Assembly: GCF_041206865.1 (NCBI RefSeq)
Contig: NZ_JBGEDP010000001.1
Span: 3,720,001 to 3,784,000, forward strand
Reading direction: 5' to 3'
Length of the DNA stretch: 64,000 bases
From: Mycobacterium sp. HUMS_12744610
GTDB taxonomy: Bacteria > Actinomycetota > Actinomycetes > Mycobacteriales > Mycobacteriaceae
Positions 41,194-53,116 of the stretch are shown piece after piece; within the stretch, counting starts at the first letter, position 1; every line of letters begins with the position of its first letter. The position numbers were made by a program, and so were the translations under genes. The notes beneath the pieces are model-generated. The model was not told where the DNA came from. It made no database searches and saw only the letters and a list, made by a program, of their open reading frames with translations.

Positions 41194-41232
41194 GGCCCGT
41201 CCACCGTAGGGCCCGTCGGGGTTGGGGCCGAC

Positions 41233-41582
41233 TCAGACGGTGAAGCCGAGGGCCCGCAGTTGCTCGCGGCCGTCGTCGGTGATCTTGTCCGGGCCCCAGG
41301 GCGGGTTCCAGACCCAGTTGATCCGCAGCTCGTCGACCAGGCCGCTGCCGACCAGCGCCATGCGCGACTGGTCCTCGATGACGTCGGTCAGCGGGCATGC
41401 CGCCGACGTCAACGTCATGTCGATGACGGCGACGGTTCCCTCGTCGCCCTCGTCGACGACGTTGAGGCCATAGACCAGGCCCAGGTCGACGACGTTGATG
41501 CCCAGCTCCGGGTCGACGACGTCGCGCATAGCCTCCTCGACGTCGGCGAGCAGCTCGTCGTCCGGGGCGGTGGTCTCGCTCA

Positions 41583-41583
<1 letters not shown>
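41233..41583 (-). CDS. sufT: SufT-like DUF59/MIP18 family protein
   Basis: 116 residues from ATG at 41583; the preceding in-frame GTG at 41586 is an alternative. The MIP18/DUF59 domain fills the protein: VEEAMRDVVDPELGINVVDLGLVYG and MTLTSAACPLTD with the single conserved Cys, ending NPPWGPDKITDDGREQLRALGF. Such proteins help mature Fe-S targets in the SUF system. It is last in the suf operon and overlaps the sufU stop. Corresponds to Rv1466. Confidence 0.93.
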
Positions 41584-43297
<1,714 letters not shown>

Positions 43298-44077
43298 TCA
43301 CGCTCCCGCAGCCGCTTGGGTGAAGCGCACGTAGCCGTTCTGCTCGAGTTCGTCGGCCAGCTCCGGCCCACCGGACTCGGCGATGCGGCCGCCGACGAAA
43401 ACGTGGACGAACTGCGGGCGGATGTAGCGCAGGATGCGGGTGTAGTGGGTGATCAGCAGGATGCCCCCGTGCTCGGTCTCGGCGTAGCGGTTCACTCCCT
43501 CGCTGACCACCCGCAGCGCGTCGACGTCCAGCCCGGAGTCGGTCTCGTCGAGGATGGCGATCCTGGGCTTGAGCAACTCGAGCTGCAGGATCTCGTGGCG
43601 CTTCTTCTCGCCACCGGAGAATCCCTCGTTGACGCTGCGCTCGGCGAACGCGGGGTCGATCTCGAGCGAACCCATCGCCGCCTTGACCTCTTTGACCCAG
43701 TGCCGCAGCTTCGGGGCCTCACCGCGCACGGCGGTGGCCGCCGAGCGCAGGAAGTTCGACACCGACACGCCCGGCACCTCGACGGGGTACTGCATGGCCA
43801 AAAAGATGCCGGCCCGGGCGCGTTCGTCGACGCTCATCGCCAGCACGTCCTCGCCGTCCAGCGTGATCGACCCCGAGGTCACCCGGTACTTGGGGTGGCC
43901 GGCGATCGCGTAGGACAACGTCGACTTGCCGGAGCCGTTGGGGCCCATCAACGCATGCGTCTCACCGGATTTCACCGTGAGGTCCACACCGTTGAGGATG
44001 GGGATCTCGCGCTCCCCCTCGGCGGCGTCGGGATTGTCGACGCTGACATGCAGGTCCCTGATTTCCAGTGTCGTCAT
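43298..44077 (-). CDS. sufC: SUF ATPase SufC
   Basis: 259 residues. ABC ATPase: Walker A GPNGSGKST, signature FSGGEKKRHEI, Walker B ILDETDSGLD (the Asp-for-Glu pattern of SufC is not seen, it has DETDSGLD as usual). Soluble cassette that drives conformational change of the SufBC2D scaffold. Starts within the sufD stop (ATGA). Corresponds to Rv1463. Confidence 0.95.
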   Translation of the reverse strand: MTTLEIRDLHVSVDNPDAAEGEREIPILNGVDLTVKSGETHALMGPNGSGKSTLSYAIAGHPKYRVTSGSITLDGEDVLAMSVDERARAGIFLAMQYPVEVPGVSVSNFLRSAATAVRGEAPKLRHWVKEVKAAMGSLEIDPAFAERSVNEGFSGGEKKRHEILQLELLKPRIAILDETDSGLDVDALRVVSEGVNRYAETEHGGILLITHYTRILRYIRPQFVHVFVGGRIAESGGPELADELEQNGYVRFTQAAAGA

Positions 44078-45243
44078 GAGGTTGTCGTCTTCTCCGTGAG
44101 TTCGAGTTCGTGTTCAATGGCTGCGGTCAGCCGTTCCCTTACCTCGGGCACCGCGATCTTGGAGATGATCTCGCCGAAGAAACCGCGGATCACCAGCCGG
44201 CGCGCCTGCTCCTCCGGGATGCCTCGGGAGCGCAGGTAGAAAAGCTGCTCGTCGTCGAAACGCCCGGTGGCGCTGGCGTGGCCGGCGCCGGCGATCTCAC
44301 CAGTCTGGATCTCCAGGTTGGGCACCGAGTCTGCGCGCGCCCCGTCGGTAAGCACCAGATTGCGGTTGGCCTCGAAGGTGTCGGTGCCGGTGGCCGCCGC
44401 GCGGATCAGCACGTCGCCCACCCACACGGTGTGCGCGTCGGGCAGCGCGGAGTCCGGATCCCCTTGCAGCGCACCCTTGTACAGCACGTTGGACGTGCAG
44501 TCCGGCTGCGCGTGGTCCACCAGCAGGCGCGACTCCAGGTGCTGGCCGTCGTCAGCGAAATACAGGCCCAGCAACTCCGCGTCGCCGCCGGGGCCGTCGA
44601 AGCGCACGGTGGCCGACATCCGCACGACCTCCCCGCCCAGGGTGACGGCGACGTGGCGCAGCACCGCGTCCTTGCCCAGCCTGGCGTGGTGGGCGCTGAC
44701 GTGCACCGCGTCGTCGGCCCAGTCGGCGATCCAGACGACGGTGAGCCGGGCCGCGTCGCCGACCACAAATTCGACGTTGTCGGCGTAGGTTCCGCTGCCG
44801 CGGTGGTCGATGACGACGACGGCCTCGCCCAGTTCGTCGGCGCGGACCTGCAGATGCCCGTAGGCGACCGCGCCCTCGCCGGGCCCGGTGACCGTGACGT
44901 TGACCGGTTCGGCGACCTGTACGTCGCGCCCGACGGTGATCAGCGTCGCGGAGTTGAACGATGAAAAAGCTTGCGCCGCAACGCGGTCGGTGGGGGCACC
45001 GGCCTGGCCCAGGCGTTCGTCACCGCGGCGGACGGTCTCGGTGTGCACGCCGGGCCGCTCGTCGACGTCGATGCGCGCGCTGCCGGTGGCGGGCGCCGAG
45101 CCGTCGTGCAGGCCGCGCAGCCGCCGCAGCGGGGTGAACCGCCACAACTCGTCGCGGCCGTGCGGGACCTCGAAGGCGTCGACGTCGAAGGAGGCGAACA
45201 GCTCACCTTTGGTGAGCGCGCCCGTCGTTCCCGTGGCGGTCAT
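44074..45243 (-). CDS. sufD: SUF scaffold protein SufD
   Basis: 389 residues from ATG at 45243, overlapping the sufB stop by 4 bases. The frame extends upstream across sufB but the proper start [39 protein letters not shown] is clear in two blocks. Beta-helix domain in the middle, and the C-terminal signature [31 protein letters not shown] shared with SufB. SufD pairs with SufB and SufC and lacks the cluster-ligand residues of SufB. Corresponds to Rv1462. Confidence 0.94.
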   Translation of the reverse strand: MTATGTTGALTKGELFASFDVDAFEVPHGRDELWRFTPLRRLRGLHDGSAPATGSARIDVDERPGVHTETVRRGDERLGQAGAPTDRVAAQAFSSFNSATLITVGRDVQVAEPVNVTVTGPGEGAVAYGHLQVRADELGEAVVVIDHRGSGTYADNVEFVVGDAARLTVVWIADWADDAVHVSAHHARLGKDAVLRHVAVTLGGEVVRMSATVRFDGPGGDAELLGLYFADDGQHLESRLLVDHAQPDCTSNVLYKGALQGDPDSALPDAHTVWVGDVLIRAAATGTDTFEANRNLVLTDGARADSVPNLEIQTGEIAGAGHASATGRFDDEQLFYLRSRGIPEEQARRLVIRGFFGEIISKIAVPEVRERLTAAIEHELELTEKTTTS

Positions 45244-47816
45244 CCGACCGCACCTTCCATCTGCAGTTCGATGAGCCGGTTGAGTTCCAGCGCGTACTCC
45301 ATCGGGAGTTCCTTGGCGATCGGCTCGACGAAGCCGCGCACCACCATCGCCATCGCCTCGTCCTCGGTCAGCCCGCGGCTCATCAGGTAGAACAGCTGGT
45401 TGTCGCTCACCTTGGACACGGTGGCCTCGTGACCCATCGTGACGTCGTCCTCGCGGATGTCGACGTAGGGATAGGTGTCGCTGCGGCTGATCGTGTCGAC
45501 CAAAAGCGCATCGCATTTCACGCTGGAACGTGAGCCGTGCGCGCCCTTGTTCACCTGCACCAGGCCGCGATAGGAGGCGCGGCCGCCGCCGCGGGCCACC
45601 GACTTGGACACGATGTTGCTCGACGTGTTGGGCGCCAGGTGCAGCATCTTGGCGCCGGTGTCCTGGTGCTGGCCCTCGCCGGCGAAGGCCACCGACAGCA
45701 CCTCGCCCTTGGCGTGCTCGCCGGTCATCCAGACCGCCGGGTACTTCATCGTCACCTTCGAGCCGATGTTGCCGTCGACCCACTCCATGGTGGCGCCGGC
45801 CTCGGCACGGGCCCGCTTGGTGACCAGGTTGTAGACGTTGTTCGACCAGTTCTGGATCGTGGTGTAACGGCAACGGCCGCCGGGCTTCACGATGATCTCG
45901 ACCACCGCCGAGTGCAGCGAGTCGCTCTTGTAGATCGGCGCGGTGCAGCCCTCGACGTAGTGCACGTAGGCGCCCTCGTCGACGATGATCAGCGTCCGCT
46001 CGAACTGGCCCATGTTCTCGGTGTTGATCCGGAAGTAGGCCTGCAGTGGGATGTCGACGTGCACGCCCGGCGGGACGTAGATGAACGATCCGCCGCTCCA
46101 CACCGCGGTGTTCAGCGCGGAGAACTTGTTGTCCCCCGCGGGGATCACGGTGCCGAAGTACTGCCGGAAGATCTCGGGGTGCTCGCGCAGCGCAGTGTCG
46201 GTGTCCAGGAAGATAACTCCTTGTGCCTCAAGGTCTTCCCGAATCTGGTGGTAGACCACCTCGGAGTTGTGCACCACCAGACCTTCGGCCACGAAGTTGT
46301 GCGGTCCGTCCACCTCGATGTCGAAGACCGGCTCGACGGTGTGGGGTTCGATCGACTTGACCCGCTCGAAACCGAGCCAGTCGTTGGTGTGTGCCCGGAT
46401 CGTCGTTCCATGTGCGCCGGTGGACGAGTGCATGTAGCGCCGCCGGCCGAAGCGGTCCGTCCGCTTCGGGTTACGGCAGCCGAGCCGCTCGAAGTCACCG
46501 GAAATGCCGAGCCGCCAAGCGGTTTGGATGCGCTGCGGTGCATGCCGATAGGGTTGCGTGAACGACCACGGGCCACCCGCGCGCAGACCGCTTAATTCGG
46601 CCAGTTCGCGGGCCTGCCCGAGCGACGCTTCGTTGGCACAGGTCAGGAGGACCGATCCGCTGCTCGCCGGCCCCACGTACCCGTCGGCGTCGACCCAGCC
46701 GCCGAGAAACGCCAGCCGCTGATCGACCGGCACGCCGTAGACCCAGTCCGGCACATGCTTGGTCAGCGACAATCCGTTGAAGCCAAGCGTCACGATCCAC
46801 TCGGTCAGCGCCTTCGAGTTCACGACGACACGGTATTCGTCGGCTTCGATGCAGCGCAGGCCGAAAAGCTCATTGACCACCCGGGTCAACTCCGCGCGCA
46901 ACTCGACATCGGCTGCCGGAATAGCGAACTGAACCCGATACGTCCTCCCCGAAACGTGCAGGTTGCCGTCACCGACGTAAAGGCCGAGCAGCCACATCAA
47001 GTCGACCGAGCTGGCCTGCGGCGCAGGCAAACCGGCCACGCCCGGAAGTTCCGCGTTGGCGCCGAACTCGGGGATTCCCCTTGGCACGGCGACGAAGTCG
47101 CCCGGCTTGATCTCACCAACTGTCACCCAACGGCGGGCAAAGCGCGCGCGTTGCCGGCCCTCTTTGCGTTCGTCCCGCAACACCAACATGGGGTGGTTAT
47201 CGGTCGCGCGGATGCTGCGACGGGTCGTCTTGACCGTGTAGGTGAGCCGAGTGTCCGTCTGCGCGGAGGCCTTGACCGGGGCCACGACAAATCGCTCGTC
47301 GTCCTCGTCGTAGGAGAACACCCGGTCACCGCGCTGGATTTCCTTGATCGGCACTTGTCCCCGGTTGGCCGTCCACACCAGGGTCTCTCCGGCCAGACAT
47401 TCGTACTGCGCGGCGACACCCGAGACCAGCCGCTGCTTTTCGGCTTCCGGAATGCCGAGCTTGTCGTAGGTCTTGCGGATGTCCTCCGGCAGGTCGTCCC
47501 ACGTGGCGGCCTGCTTCTCGGTGGAGCGCACGAAGTACTTGATGTTGTCGAAGTCGATGCCCTCCAGGTTCGACCCCCACGACGGCATGGGCTTGCGCTC
47601 GAAGATGCGCAGCGCCTTGAGCCGCGTCTCCAGCATCCACTCGGGCTCGTTCTTCTTGGCCGAGATGTCACGCACCACCGCCTCGGACAGCCCGCGCTGT
47701 GCGCTCGCGCCCGCGACGTCGGAGTCCGCCCAGCCGTAGCCGTAGCGGCCCATCGAGGCGATGGCCTCCTCTTGGGTGAGCGGGACGGCAGCGGTCTTGT
47801 CGGCTTCCAGGGTCAT
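45240..47816 (-). CDS. sufB: SUF scaffold protein SufB interrupted by a homing intein
   Basis: 858-residue precursor from ATG at 47816, overlapping the sufR stop. After splicing SufB is 480 residues: N-extein 139 ([15 protein letters not shown]... SGVAAQYE) plus C-extein 341 ([19 protein letters not shown]...). The C-extein ends with the SufB signature [28 protein letters not shown]. The mature protein is the core Fe-S scaffold of SufBC2D. The frame stays open far upstream but true SufB begins here. Function depends on removal of the intein described separately. Corresponds to Rv1461 (pps1). Confidence 0.96.
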   Translation of the reverse strand: MTLEADKTAAVPLTQEEAIASMGRYGYGWADSDVAGASAQRGLSEAVVRDISAKKNEPEWMLETRLKALRIFERKPMPSWGSNLEGIDFDNIKYFVRSTEKQAATWDDLPEDIRKTYDKLGIPEAEKQRLVSGVAAQYECLAGETLVWTANRGQVPIKEIQRGDRVFSYDEDDERFVVAPVKASAQTDTRLTYTVKTTRRSIRATDNHPMLVLRDERKEGRQRARFARRWVTVGEIKPGDFVAVPRGIPEFGANAELPGVAGLPAPQASSVDLMWLLGLYVGDGNLHVSGRTYRVQFAIPAADVELRAELTRVVNELFGLRCIEADEYRVVVNSKALTEWIVTLGFNGLSLTKHVPDWVYGVPVDQRLAFLGGWVDADGYVGPASSGSVLLTCANEASLGQARELAELSGLRAGGPWSFTQPYRHAPQRIQTAWRLGISGDFERLGCRNPKRTDRFGRRRYMHSSTGAHGTTIRAHTNDWLGFERVKSIEPHTVEPVFDIEVDGPHNFVAEGLVVHNSEVVYHQIREDLEAQGVIFLDTDTALREHPEIFRQYFGTVIPAGDNKFSALNTAVWSGGSFIYVPPGVHVDIPLQAYFRINTENMGQFERTLIIVDEGAYVHYVEGCTAPIYKSDSLHSAVVEIIVKPGGRCRYTTIQNWSNNVYNLVTKRARAEAGATMEWVDGNIGSKVTMKYPAVWMTGEHAKGEVLSVAFAGEGQHQDTGAKMLHLAPNTSSNIVSKSVARGGGRASYRGLVQVNKGAHGSRSSVKCDALLVDTISRSDTYPYVDIREDDVTMGHEATVSKVSDNQLFYLMSRGLTEDEAMAMVVRGFVEPIAKELPMEYALELNRLIELQMEGAVG
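46266..47399 (-). mobile_element. SufB intein with LAGLIDADG homing endonuclease domain
   Basis: 378 residues, from Cys ([10 protein letters not shown], block A) to VVHN, followed by Ser as the +1 residue. Block B TxxH is in [10 protein letters not shown]; the C-terminal splice blocks are [14 protein letters not shown] and LVVHN with penultimate His and terminal Asn. The endonuclease region holds two dodecapeptides, [10 protein letters not shown] (about 46975-47005) and [12 protein letters not shown] (about 46680-46720), each with its catalytic acidic residue, so homing activity looks intact. No internal stop is present. Splicing junctions are conventional and the intein should be active. Confidence 0.93.
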
Positions 47817-48580
47817 GACGACGCTCCTTTGATGCTCGTGGTGTCGGCGCGGCGCGGGCTGTGCGCCTTGCTCGGTGACTGGGTCAGGGGTACGTGGGTG
47901 GTGCAGGCGCAGTCGCCGTTGACGATCGTCGCCAACCGCTGGACATGGGTTCCGAGCACTTCGGCCATCGCCTGCTGCTCGGCCTCGCACAGCTCCGGGA
48001 ACTCCTCGGCGACGTGCGACACCGGGCAGTGGTGCTGGCAGATCTGCACGCCGTGGATCGGCCCGCCCACCCGGGCGGTGGTGGCGACGTAGCCGGCCTT
48101 GGTGAGCGCGCCGGCGACGCGCGCGGCGGCCGCCTCGACCTCGGCGTCCTCGAGGCTGCCCGCCGCCTCGACGCCGGTCAGGATGGCATCGATGCGGCGA
48201 CGGGCGAACGTCTTGATCGCGTCCTCGCCACCGACCTCGCGCAATTGCCGCATCGCCGCGGCCGCCAGGTCGTCGTAGGCGTGCTCGAGCTTGGCCCGGC
48301 CCGCCCCGGTCAACCGGTAGCGTTTGGCGGGACGCCCCCGACCCGCCTGCTGCCAGGCCGCGGCGGGCACGGACTCGGCGTCGCCGGCCTCGATCAACGC
48401 TTCGAGGTGACGCCGCACGCCGGCCGCCGCCAGGGCCAGCCGGTCGCCGATCTCGCCGACGGTGATCGATCCGGATTCCAGCAGCAGCCGCACGATCGCG
48501 CGGCGGGTGTGACCATCCGGCGTCGCGGGCGACACCGCCGCATCGCATGCGACAGCCTCGTCGCTGGTTCGGATTTTCAC
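47813..48580 (-). CDS. sufR: SufR, Fe-S-sensing repressor of the suf operon
   Basis: 255 residues from GTG at 48580 ([16 protein letters not shown]); a start at 48616 would add 12. Winged-helix HTH about 28-85 ([37 protein letters not shown]). C-terminal cluster ligands Cys in [22 protein letters not shown] and NGDCACTT. SufR with a 4Fe-4S cluster represses sufRBDCSUT, and loss of the cluster relieves it. Its stop overlaps the sufB start. No Shine-Dalgarno site is seen, so the mRNA may be leaderless. Corresponds to Rv1460. Confidence 0.92.
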   Translation of the reverse strand: MKIRTSDEAVACDAAVSPATPDGHTRRAIVRLLLESGSITVGEIGDRLALAAAGVRRHLEALIEAGDAESVPAAAWQQAGRGRPAKRYRLTGAGRAKLEHAYDDLAAAAMRQLREVGGEDAIKTFARRRIDAILTGVEAAGSLEDAEVEAAAARVAGALTKAGYVATTARVGGPIHGVQICQHHCPVSHVAEEFPELCEAEQQAMAEVLGTHVQRLATIVNGDCACTTHVPLTQSPSKAHSPRRADTTSIKGASS

Positions 48581-48683
48581 AACACCAGTGTGACGCAATT
48601 CCGGGCGCCGGTCCACCGCGGGTCCCCCCTGGAGGAGTTGCGCTGCTCACACCCCGTGCCCGGTCGAGGCTAGGCTGCTGAGG
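48581..48683. promoter_or_regulatory. Divergent region sufR / mptB
   Basis: 103 bases. Close to the sufR start the minus strand reads CACACTGGTGTTGTG, an imperfect inverted repeat (CACAC-N5-TTGTG) overlapping the start, suitable for SufR autoregulation. On the plus side, GAGG is directly before the mptB ATG at 48684. Confidence 0.35.
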
Positions 48684-50390
48684 ATGTCGGCTCGCCACCA
48701 CACGCTGAGCTCGTCGATCGCCAGTCTGCACGGCGACGAGCTGACGGTGGGTTCGCCGCTGAACGACACCGAGCGCACCGCGATGCAACGCACCCGATTG
48801 TTCGGCGCCACCGGCACAGTCGTGATGGCGATCGGCGCGCTGGGCGCCGGCGCGCGGCCCGTCGTCCAGGACCCGACGTTCGGGGTGCGGCTGCTGAACC
48901 TGCCGTCCCGGATCCAGACCGTGTCGCTGACGATGACCACGACCGGGGCGGTGATGATGGCGCTGGCGTGGCTGATGCTGGGCCGGTTCGCGCTGGGCAG
49001 CAGGCGGATGTCGCGCGGCGACCTGGACCGCACCCTGCTGCTGTGGGTCCTGCCGCTGCTGCCCGCGCCGCCGATGTACAGCAAGGACGTCTACTCTTAC
49101 CTCGCCCAGAGCCAGATCTCCCTGGAAGGGCTCGACCCCTACCGCGTGGGTCCGGCCTCCGGGCTCGGGCTGTCGCACGTGTTCACCCTGTCGGTGCCCA
49201 GCCTGTGGCGGGAGACCCCGGCGCCGTACGGCCCGTTGTTCCTGTGGATCGGGCGCGGCATCTCGTCGCTGACCGGGCAGAACATCGTCGCCGCCGTGCT
49301 CTGCCACCGGGTCGTGGTGCTGCTCGGGGTGGGCCTGATCGTATGGGCGACGCCGCGGCTGGCGCGGCGCTGCGGCGTGGCCGAGGTCAGCGCGCTGTGG
49401 CTGGGCGCGGCCAACCCGCTGCTGATCATGCATCTGGTCGGCGGCATCCACAACGAGGCACTGATGCTCGGGCTGATGCTGACCGGCGCCGAGTTCGCGC
49501 TGCGCGGCCTGGACCCGTCCCGCTTCCCGCGGCTCCTGCCCGCCACCTGGCGCCACCCCGCCGCCTGGGAGCCCCTGGGGCTGCTGCTGGCCGGGTCGGT
49601 CCTGATCGCACTGTCGTCGCAGGTGAAGCTGCCCTCGCTGCTCGCGCTCGGGTTCGTCACCATGGCGCTGGCCAACCGCTGCGGCGGTAGCCTGCGCGCG
49701 CTGCTGCTCTCCGGCGGCGCGATGGCGGGGTTGTCGCTGGCGGTGATGGCCCTGGTCGGTTGGGCCAGCGGGCTGGGGTTCGGCTGGATCTACACGCTGG
49801 GCACCGCCAACGTGGTGCGCAGCTGGATGTCGCCACCGACGCTGTTGGCCCTGGGCACCGGACAGGTGGGCATCCTGCTGGGGCTGGGCGACCACACCAC
49901 CGCGGTACTGGCGCTCACCCGCGCCATCGGTGTGCTGATCATCACGGTGATGGTGGGCTGGCTGCTGGTGTCGGTCCTGCGCGGCCGGTTGCACCCGATC
50001 GGCGGGCTGGGTGTCGCGCTGGGTGTGACGGTGCTGCTGTTCCCCGTCGTGCAGCCCTGGTATCTGCTCTGGGCCATCATCCCCCTGGCGGCCTGGGCGA
50101 CCCGCGCCGGCTTCAGGATGGCCGCCATCGTCATCACCCTGGTCGTGGGCATCTTCGGGCCGACGGCCAACGGGGATCGCTTCGCGCTGTTCCAGATCGT
50201 CGATGCGACGGTCGCCAGCACCCTCATCGTGCTGGGACTGATCGCGGGGACCTATACCCGGCTGCCGTGGCGGGGACTGCCGCCCGAGGGCCGGGAACCG
50301 GCCGAAGCGGCGCCGACCGCGCCGGCCCCCGAGTCAGCCGAGACCCCACGGCAGGCCGCGGCGCCGGACGCCTACGCTGATTCCACGTGA
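48684..50390 (+). CDS. mptB: Polyprenyl-phosphomannose-dependent alpha-(1,6)-mannosyltransferase MptB
   Basis: 568 residues. GT-C-type membrane glycosyltransferase with about 12-13 TM helices. The first extracytoplasmic loop has the catalytic-type acidic pair near [23 protein letters not shown]. Ends with a soluble Pro/Ala-rich tail. MptB starts the alpha-1,6-mannan core of lipomannan and lipoarabinomannan in Corynebacteriales. Matches Rv1459c by position opposite sufR. Its stop overlaps the GTG of the ABC ATPase gene, so it is coupled to the exporter. Confidence 0.9.
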   Translation: MSARHHTLSSSIASLHGDELTVGSPLNDTERTAMQRTRLFGATGTVVMAIGALGAGARPVVQDPTFGVRLLNLPSRIQTVSLTMTTTGAVMMALAWLMLGRFALGSRRMSRGDLDRTLLLWVLPLLPAPPMYSKDVYSYLAQSQISLEGLDPYRVGPASGLGLSHVFTLSVPSLWRETPAPYGPLFLWIGRGISSLTGQNIVAAVLCHRVVVLLGVGLIVWATPRLARRCGVAEVSALWLGAANPLLIMHLVGGIHNEALMLGLMLTGAEFALRGLDPSRFPRLLPATWRHPAAWEPLGLLLAGSVLIALSSQVKLPSLLALGFVTMALANRCGGSLRALLLSGGAMAGLSLAVMALVGWASGLGFGWIYTLGTANVVRSWMSPPTLLALGTGQVGILLGLGDHTTAVLALTRAIGVLIITVMVGWLLVSVLRGRLHPIGGLGVALGVTVLLFPVVQPWYLLWAIIPLAAWATRAGFRMAAIVITLVVGIFGPTANGDRFALFQIVDATVASTLIVLGLIAGTYTRLPWRGLPPEGREPAEAAPTAPAPESAETPRQAAAPDAYADST

Positions 50391-51349
50391 GCGCGCCCGC
50401 CTCGACCCCCGACGCCCCCGAAATCGTGGTACGGCTGCGCGGAGTGAGCAAACGGTACGGCTCCGGCGCGACAGCCGTGGCGGCCGTCTCCAACCTCGAT
50501 CTGGACGTGCACGCCGCCGAGGTGTTCGCGTTGCTGGGCCCCAACGGCGCCGGGAAGACGACGACGGTCGAGATGTGCGAGGGCTTCGCACGCCCGGACG
50601 CCGGGTCGATCCAGGTGCTGGGCCTGGACCCGGTCACCGACAACGCGCGCCTGCGCGCGCGCATCGGGGTGATGCTGCAGGGCGGCGGTGGCTACCCCGC
50701 CGCCCGCGCCGGGGAGATGCTCAACCTGGTGGCCTCCTACGCCGCCGACCCCCTCGACCCCGCGTGGCTGCTGGACACCCTGGGCCTGACCGAGGCGGCC
50801 CGCACCACCTACCGGCGGCTCTCCGGCGGTCAGCAACAGCGCCTCGCACTGGCGTGCGCGCTGGTGGGCCGCCCGGAACTGGTGTTCCTCGACGAACCCA
50901 CCGCTGGGCTGGACGCGCACGCCCGGCTGCTGGTCTGGGAGCTGATCGACGCGCTGCGCCGCGACGGCGTGACGGTGGTGCTGACCACCCACCAGCTCAA
51001 GGAAGCCGAGGAACTCGCCGACCGGCTGGTCATCATCGACCACGGCGTGCCGGTGGCCGCGGGCACGCCGGCGGAGCTGATGCGCAGCGGCGCGCAGGGC
51101 CAGTTGCGGTTCACCGCGCCGCCGCGGCTCGACCTGTCGCTGCTGGCCTCCGCCCTGCCGGAGGACTACCGGGTCAGCGAGGCGACGCCGGGCGAGTACC
51201 TGGTCGAGGGTGCCGTCGACCCGCAGGTGCTGGCGACCGTCACGGCGTGGTGCGCGCAGATCGGCGTGCTCGCCACCGACATGCGGGTCGGGCAACGCAG
51301 CCTCGAGGACGTGTTCTTGGATCTCACCGGCAGGGAGCTGCGTTCGTGA
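50387..51349 (+). CDS. ABC exporter ATP-binding protein
   Basis: 320 residues from GTG at 50387. ABC cassette: Walker A LLGPNGAGKTT, Q-loop, signature LSGGQQQRLALA, Walker B LVFLDEPTAGLD, H-loop VVLTTHQ, followed by a C-terminal domain (LDLSLLASALPEDYRVSEA) as in DrrA-type ATPases. Coupled by start/stop overlaps to mptB upstream and the permease downstream. Corresponds to Rv1458c; substrate unknown, lipid or drug export suggested. Confidence 0.93.
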   Translation: MSAPASTPDAPEIVVRLRGVSKRYGSGATAVAAVSNLDLDVHAAEVFALLGPNGAGKTTTVEMCEGFARPDAGSIQVLGLDPVTDNARLRARIGVMLQGGGGYPAARAGEMLNLVASYAADPLDPAWLLDTLGLTEAARTTYRRLSGGQQQRLALACALVGRPELVFLDEPTAGLDAHARLLVWELIDALRRDGVTVVLTTHQLKEAEELADRLVIIDHGVPVAAGTPAELMRSGAQGQLRFTAPPRLDLSLLASALPEDYRVSEATPGEYLVEGAVDPQVLATVTAWCAQIGVLATDMRVGQRSLEDVFLDLTGRELRS

Positions 51350-52122
51350 GCGAATCCCCTTTTCCCGCAGGCACTTTCACCCCGAACCCGCGGCCCAACA
51401 CCGTGCCGCGCATGCTGGGCGCACAGTTCGGCCTGGAGTTGAAGCTGCTGCTGCGCAACGGCGAGCAGCTGCTGCTGACCATGTTCATCCCGATCACGCT
51501 GCTGGTCGGGCTCACGCTGCTGCCGCTGGGCTCCTTCGGCGCCAACCGGGCCGCCACCTTCGTCCCGGTCATCATGGCGCTCGCGGTGGTCTCCACCGCG
51601 TTCACCGGCCAGGCGATCGCGGTCGCGTTCGACCGCCGCTACGGGGCCCTCAAGCGGCTGGGGGCCACCCCGTTGCCGGTGTGGGGAATCATCGCGGGCA
51701 AGTCGCTGGCGGTGGTCGCGGTGGTGTTCCTGCAGTCGCTCATCCTGGGCGCTATCGGGTTGGCGCTGGGCTGGCGGCCCGCCCCGGCCGGGCTGCTGCT
51801 CGGCGGGGCGATCATCGCACTGGGCACCGCCGGATTCGCCGCCCTGGGCCTGCTGCTGGGCGGCACGCTGCGGGCCGAAATCGTCCTCGCGCTCGCCAAC
51901 CTGCTGTGGTTCGTCTTCGCCGGGCTCGGCGCGCTGACCATCGAGACGCGGATGATCCCGGCGGCGGCCAAATGGCTCTCGCGGCTGACGCCGTCGGGCG
52001 CGCTCACCGAGGCGCTGTCGCAGGCGTTGACCTTGTCGGTGGACTGGTTCGGCGTCGCCGTCCTGGCGGTGTGGGGTTCGGTGGCGGCGCTGGCGGGGCT
52101 GCGCTGGTTCCGGTTCACCTGA
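51346..52122 (+). CDS. ABC-2 type exporter permease
   Basis: 258 residues from GTG at 51346, overlapping the ATPase stop. Six TM helices in the ABC-2 pattern (FGLELKLLLRNGEQLLLTMFIP at the N-terminus, QAIAVAFDRRYGALKRLGATPLP, ending ALAGLRWFRF). Pairs with the preceding ATPase. Corresponds to Rv1457c. The coupled mptB gene suggests export or membrane transfer of a lipid-linked wall precursor, as inference only. Confidence 0.92.
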   Translation: MSESPFPAGTFTPNPRPNTVPRMLGAQFGLELKLLLRNGEQLLLTMFIPITLLVGLTLLPLGSFGANRAATFVPVIMALAVVSTAFTGQAIAVAFDRRYGALKRLGATPLPVWGIIAGKSLAVVAVVFLQSLILGAIGLALGWRPAPAGLLLGGAIIALGTAGFAALGLLLGGTLRAEIVLALANLLWFVFAGLGALTIETRMIPAAAKWLSRLTPSGALTEALSQALTLSVDWFGVAVLAVWGSVAALAGLRWFRFT

Positions 52123-52174
52123 CGCCCACGCCCGTACTACAAGCCGTAGTTGTCGTTGCCTTACGATCGGACGC
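52123..52174 (+). promoter_or_regulatory. ctaA promoter with inverted repeat
   Basis: 52 bases. TACGAT at 52162-52167 stands 7 bases before the GTG at 52175, giving a likely leaderless promoter. ACTAC-AAGCC-GTAGT at 52136-52150 is a perfect 5-bp inverted repeat near the -35 position, a candidate operator. Confidence 0.45.
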
Positions 52175-53116
52175 GTGCTGATGCGGCTGGTGAACCTGCT
52201 CCCCGATCCCAGCCTGCGCACCCAGCGCGTCATCGCCGCGATCGTGACCCTCACCCAGGGCGGCATCGCCGTCACCGGCGCGATCGTCCGCGTCACCGCC
52301 TCCGGGCTCGGCTGCCCCACCTGGCCGCAGTGCTTCCCGGGCAGCTTCACCCCGGTGGCCCACGCAGAGGTCCCGCGCATCCACCAGGCGGTCGAGTTCG
52401 GCAACCGGATGATCACGTTCGCGGTGGTCATCGCCGCGGTGCTGGCCGTGCTGGCGGTGACCCGGGCGCGCCGGCGCCGCGAGGTCCTGGTGTACGCGTG
52501 GCTGATGCCGGTGTCGACCCTGGTGCAGGCGGTCATCGGGGGCATCACCGTGCGGACCGGCCTGTTGTGGTGGACAGTGGCCATCCACCTGCTCACCTCC
52601 ATGACGATGGTATGGCTGTCGGTGCTGCTCTACGTCAAGATCGGCGAGCCGGACGACGGGGAGGTCCGGCGGCGGGTGGCCCGGCCGCTGCGCGCCCTGA
52701 CCGCCCTGATCGGGGCGAATCTGGCCGCGGTGCTGGTCACCGGCACGCTGGTGACGGCCGCCGGCCCGCACGCCGGGGACCGCGGCCCCAGCCGGGCGGT
52801 GCCGCGGCTGAAGGTCGAGATCGACACCCTGGTGCACGCGCACTCGTCGCTGCTGGTCGCCTACCTGGCGCTCGTGGTCGGCCTGGGCTTCGGCCTGCTG
52901 GCCGTCGGCGCGGCGCGGCCCATCCTGCTGCGGCTCGGCGTGCTGCTCGCCCTGGTGTGCGCGCAGGCCGCCGTCGGCACCGCGCAGTACTACACCGGGG
53001 TCCCCGCCGCCCTGGTCGCGCTGCACGTGGCGGGCGCCGCGGCGTGCACGGCGGCCACCGCGGCGCTGTGGGCGTCAATGCGACAGCGGGCCGAGCCCCA
53101 GCCGGTCGCAGGCTGA
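52175..53116 (+). CDS. ctaA: Heme A synthase CtaA
   Basis: 313 residues from GTG at 52175. COX15/CtaA family with 8 TM helices and the paired heme-ligand histidines in RIHQAVEFGNRM, TVAIHLLTSM, VHAHSSLLVAY and VALHVAGAAA. Converts heme O to heme A for cytochrome aa3 oxidase. Two Cys in ASGLGCPTWPQCFPG match the conserved extracytoplasmic pair. Its partner ctaB is 1.8 kb away, reading the opposite way. Ends 42 bases inside the 3' end of the convergent gene. Confidence 0.93.
   Translation: MLMRLVNLLPDPSLRTQRVIAAIVTLTQGGIAVTGAIVRVTASGLGCPTWPQCFPGSFTPVAHAEVPRIHQAVEFGNRMITFAVVIAAVLAVLAVTRARRRREVLVYAWLMPVSTLVQAVIGGITVRTGLLWWTVAIHLLTSMTMVWLSVLLYVKIGEPDDGEVRRRVARPLRALTALIGANLAAVLVTGTLVTAAGPHAGDRGPSRAVPRLKVEIDTLVHAHSSLLVAYLALVVGLGFGLLAVGAARPILLRLGVLLALVCAQAAVGTAQYYTGVPAALVALHVAGAAACTAATAALWASMRQRAEPQPVAG

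Noticed and set aside
41190..41217. Direct repeat GTAGGGCCCGTC, two copies
   Set aside because: Short, next to a gene end, with no partner elsewhere in the window; likely replication slippage.
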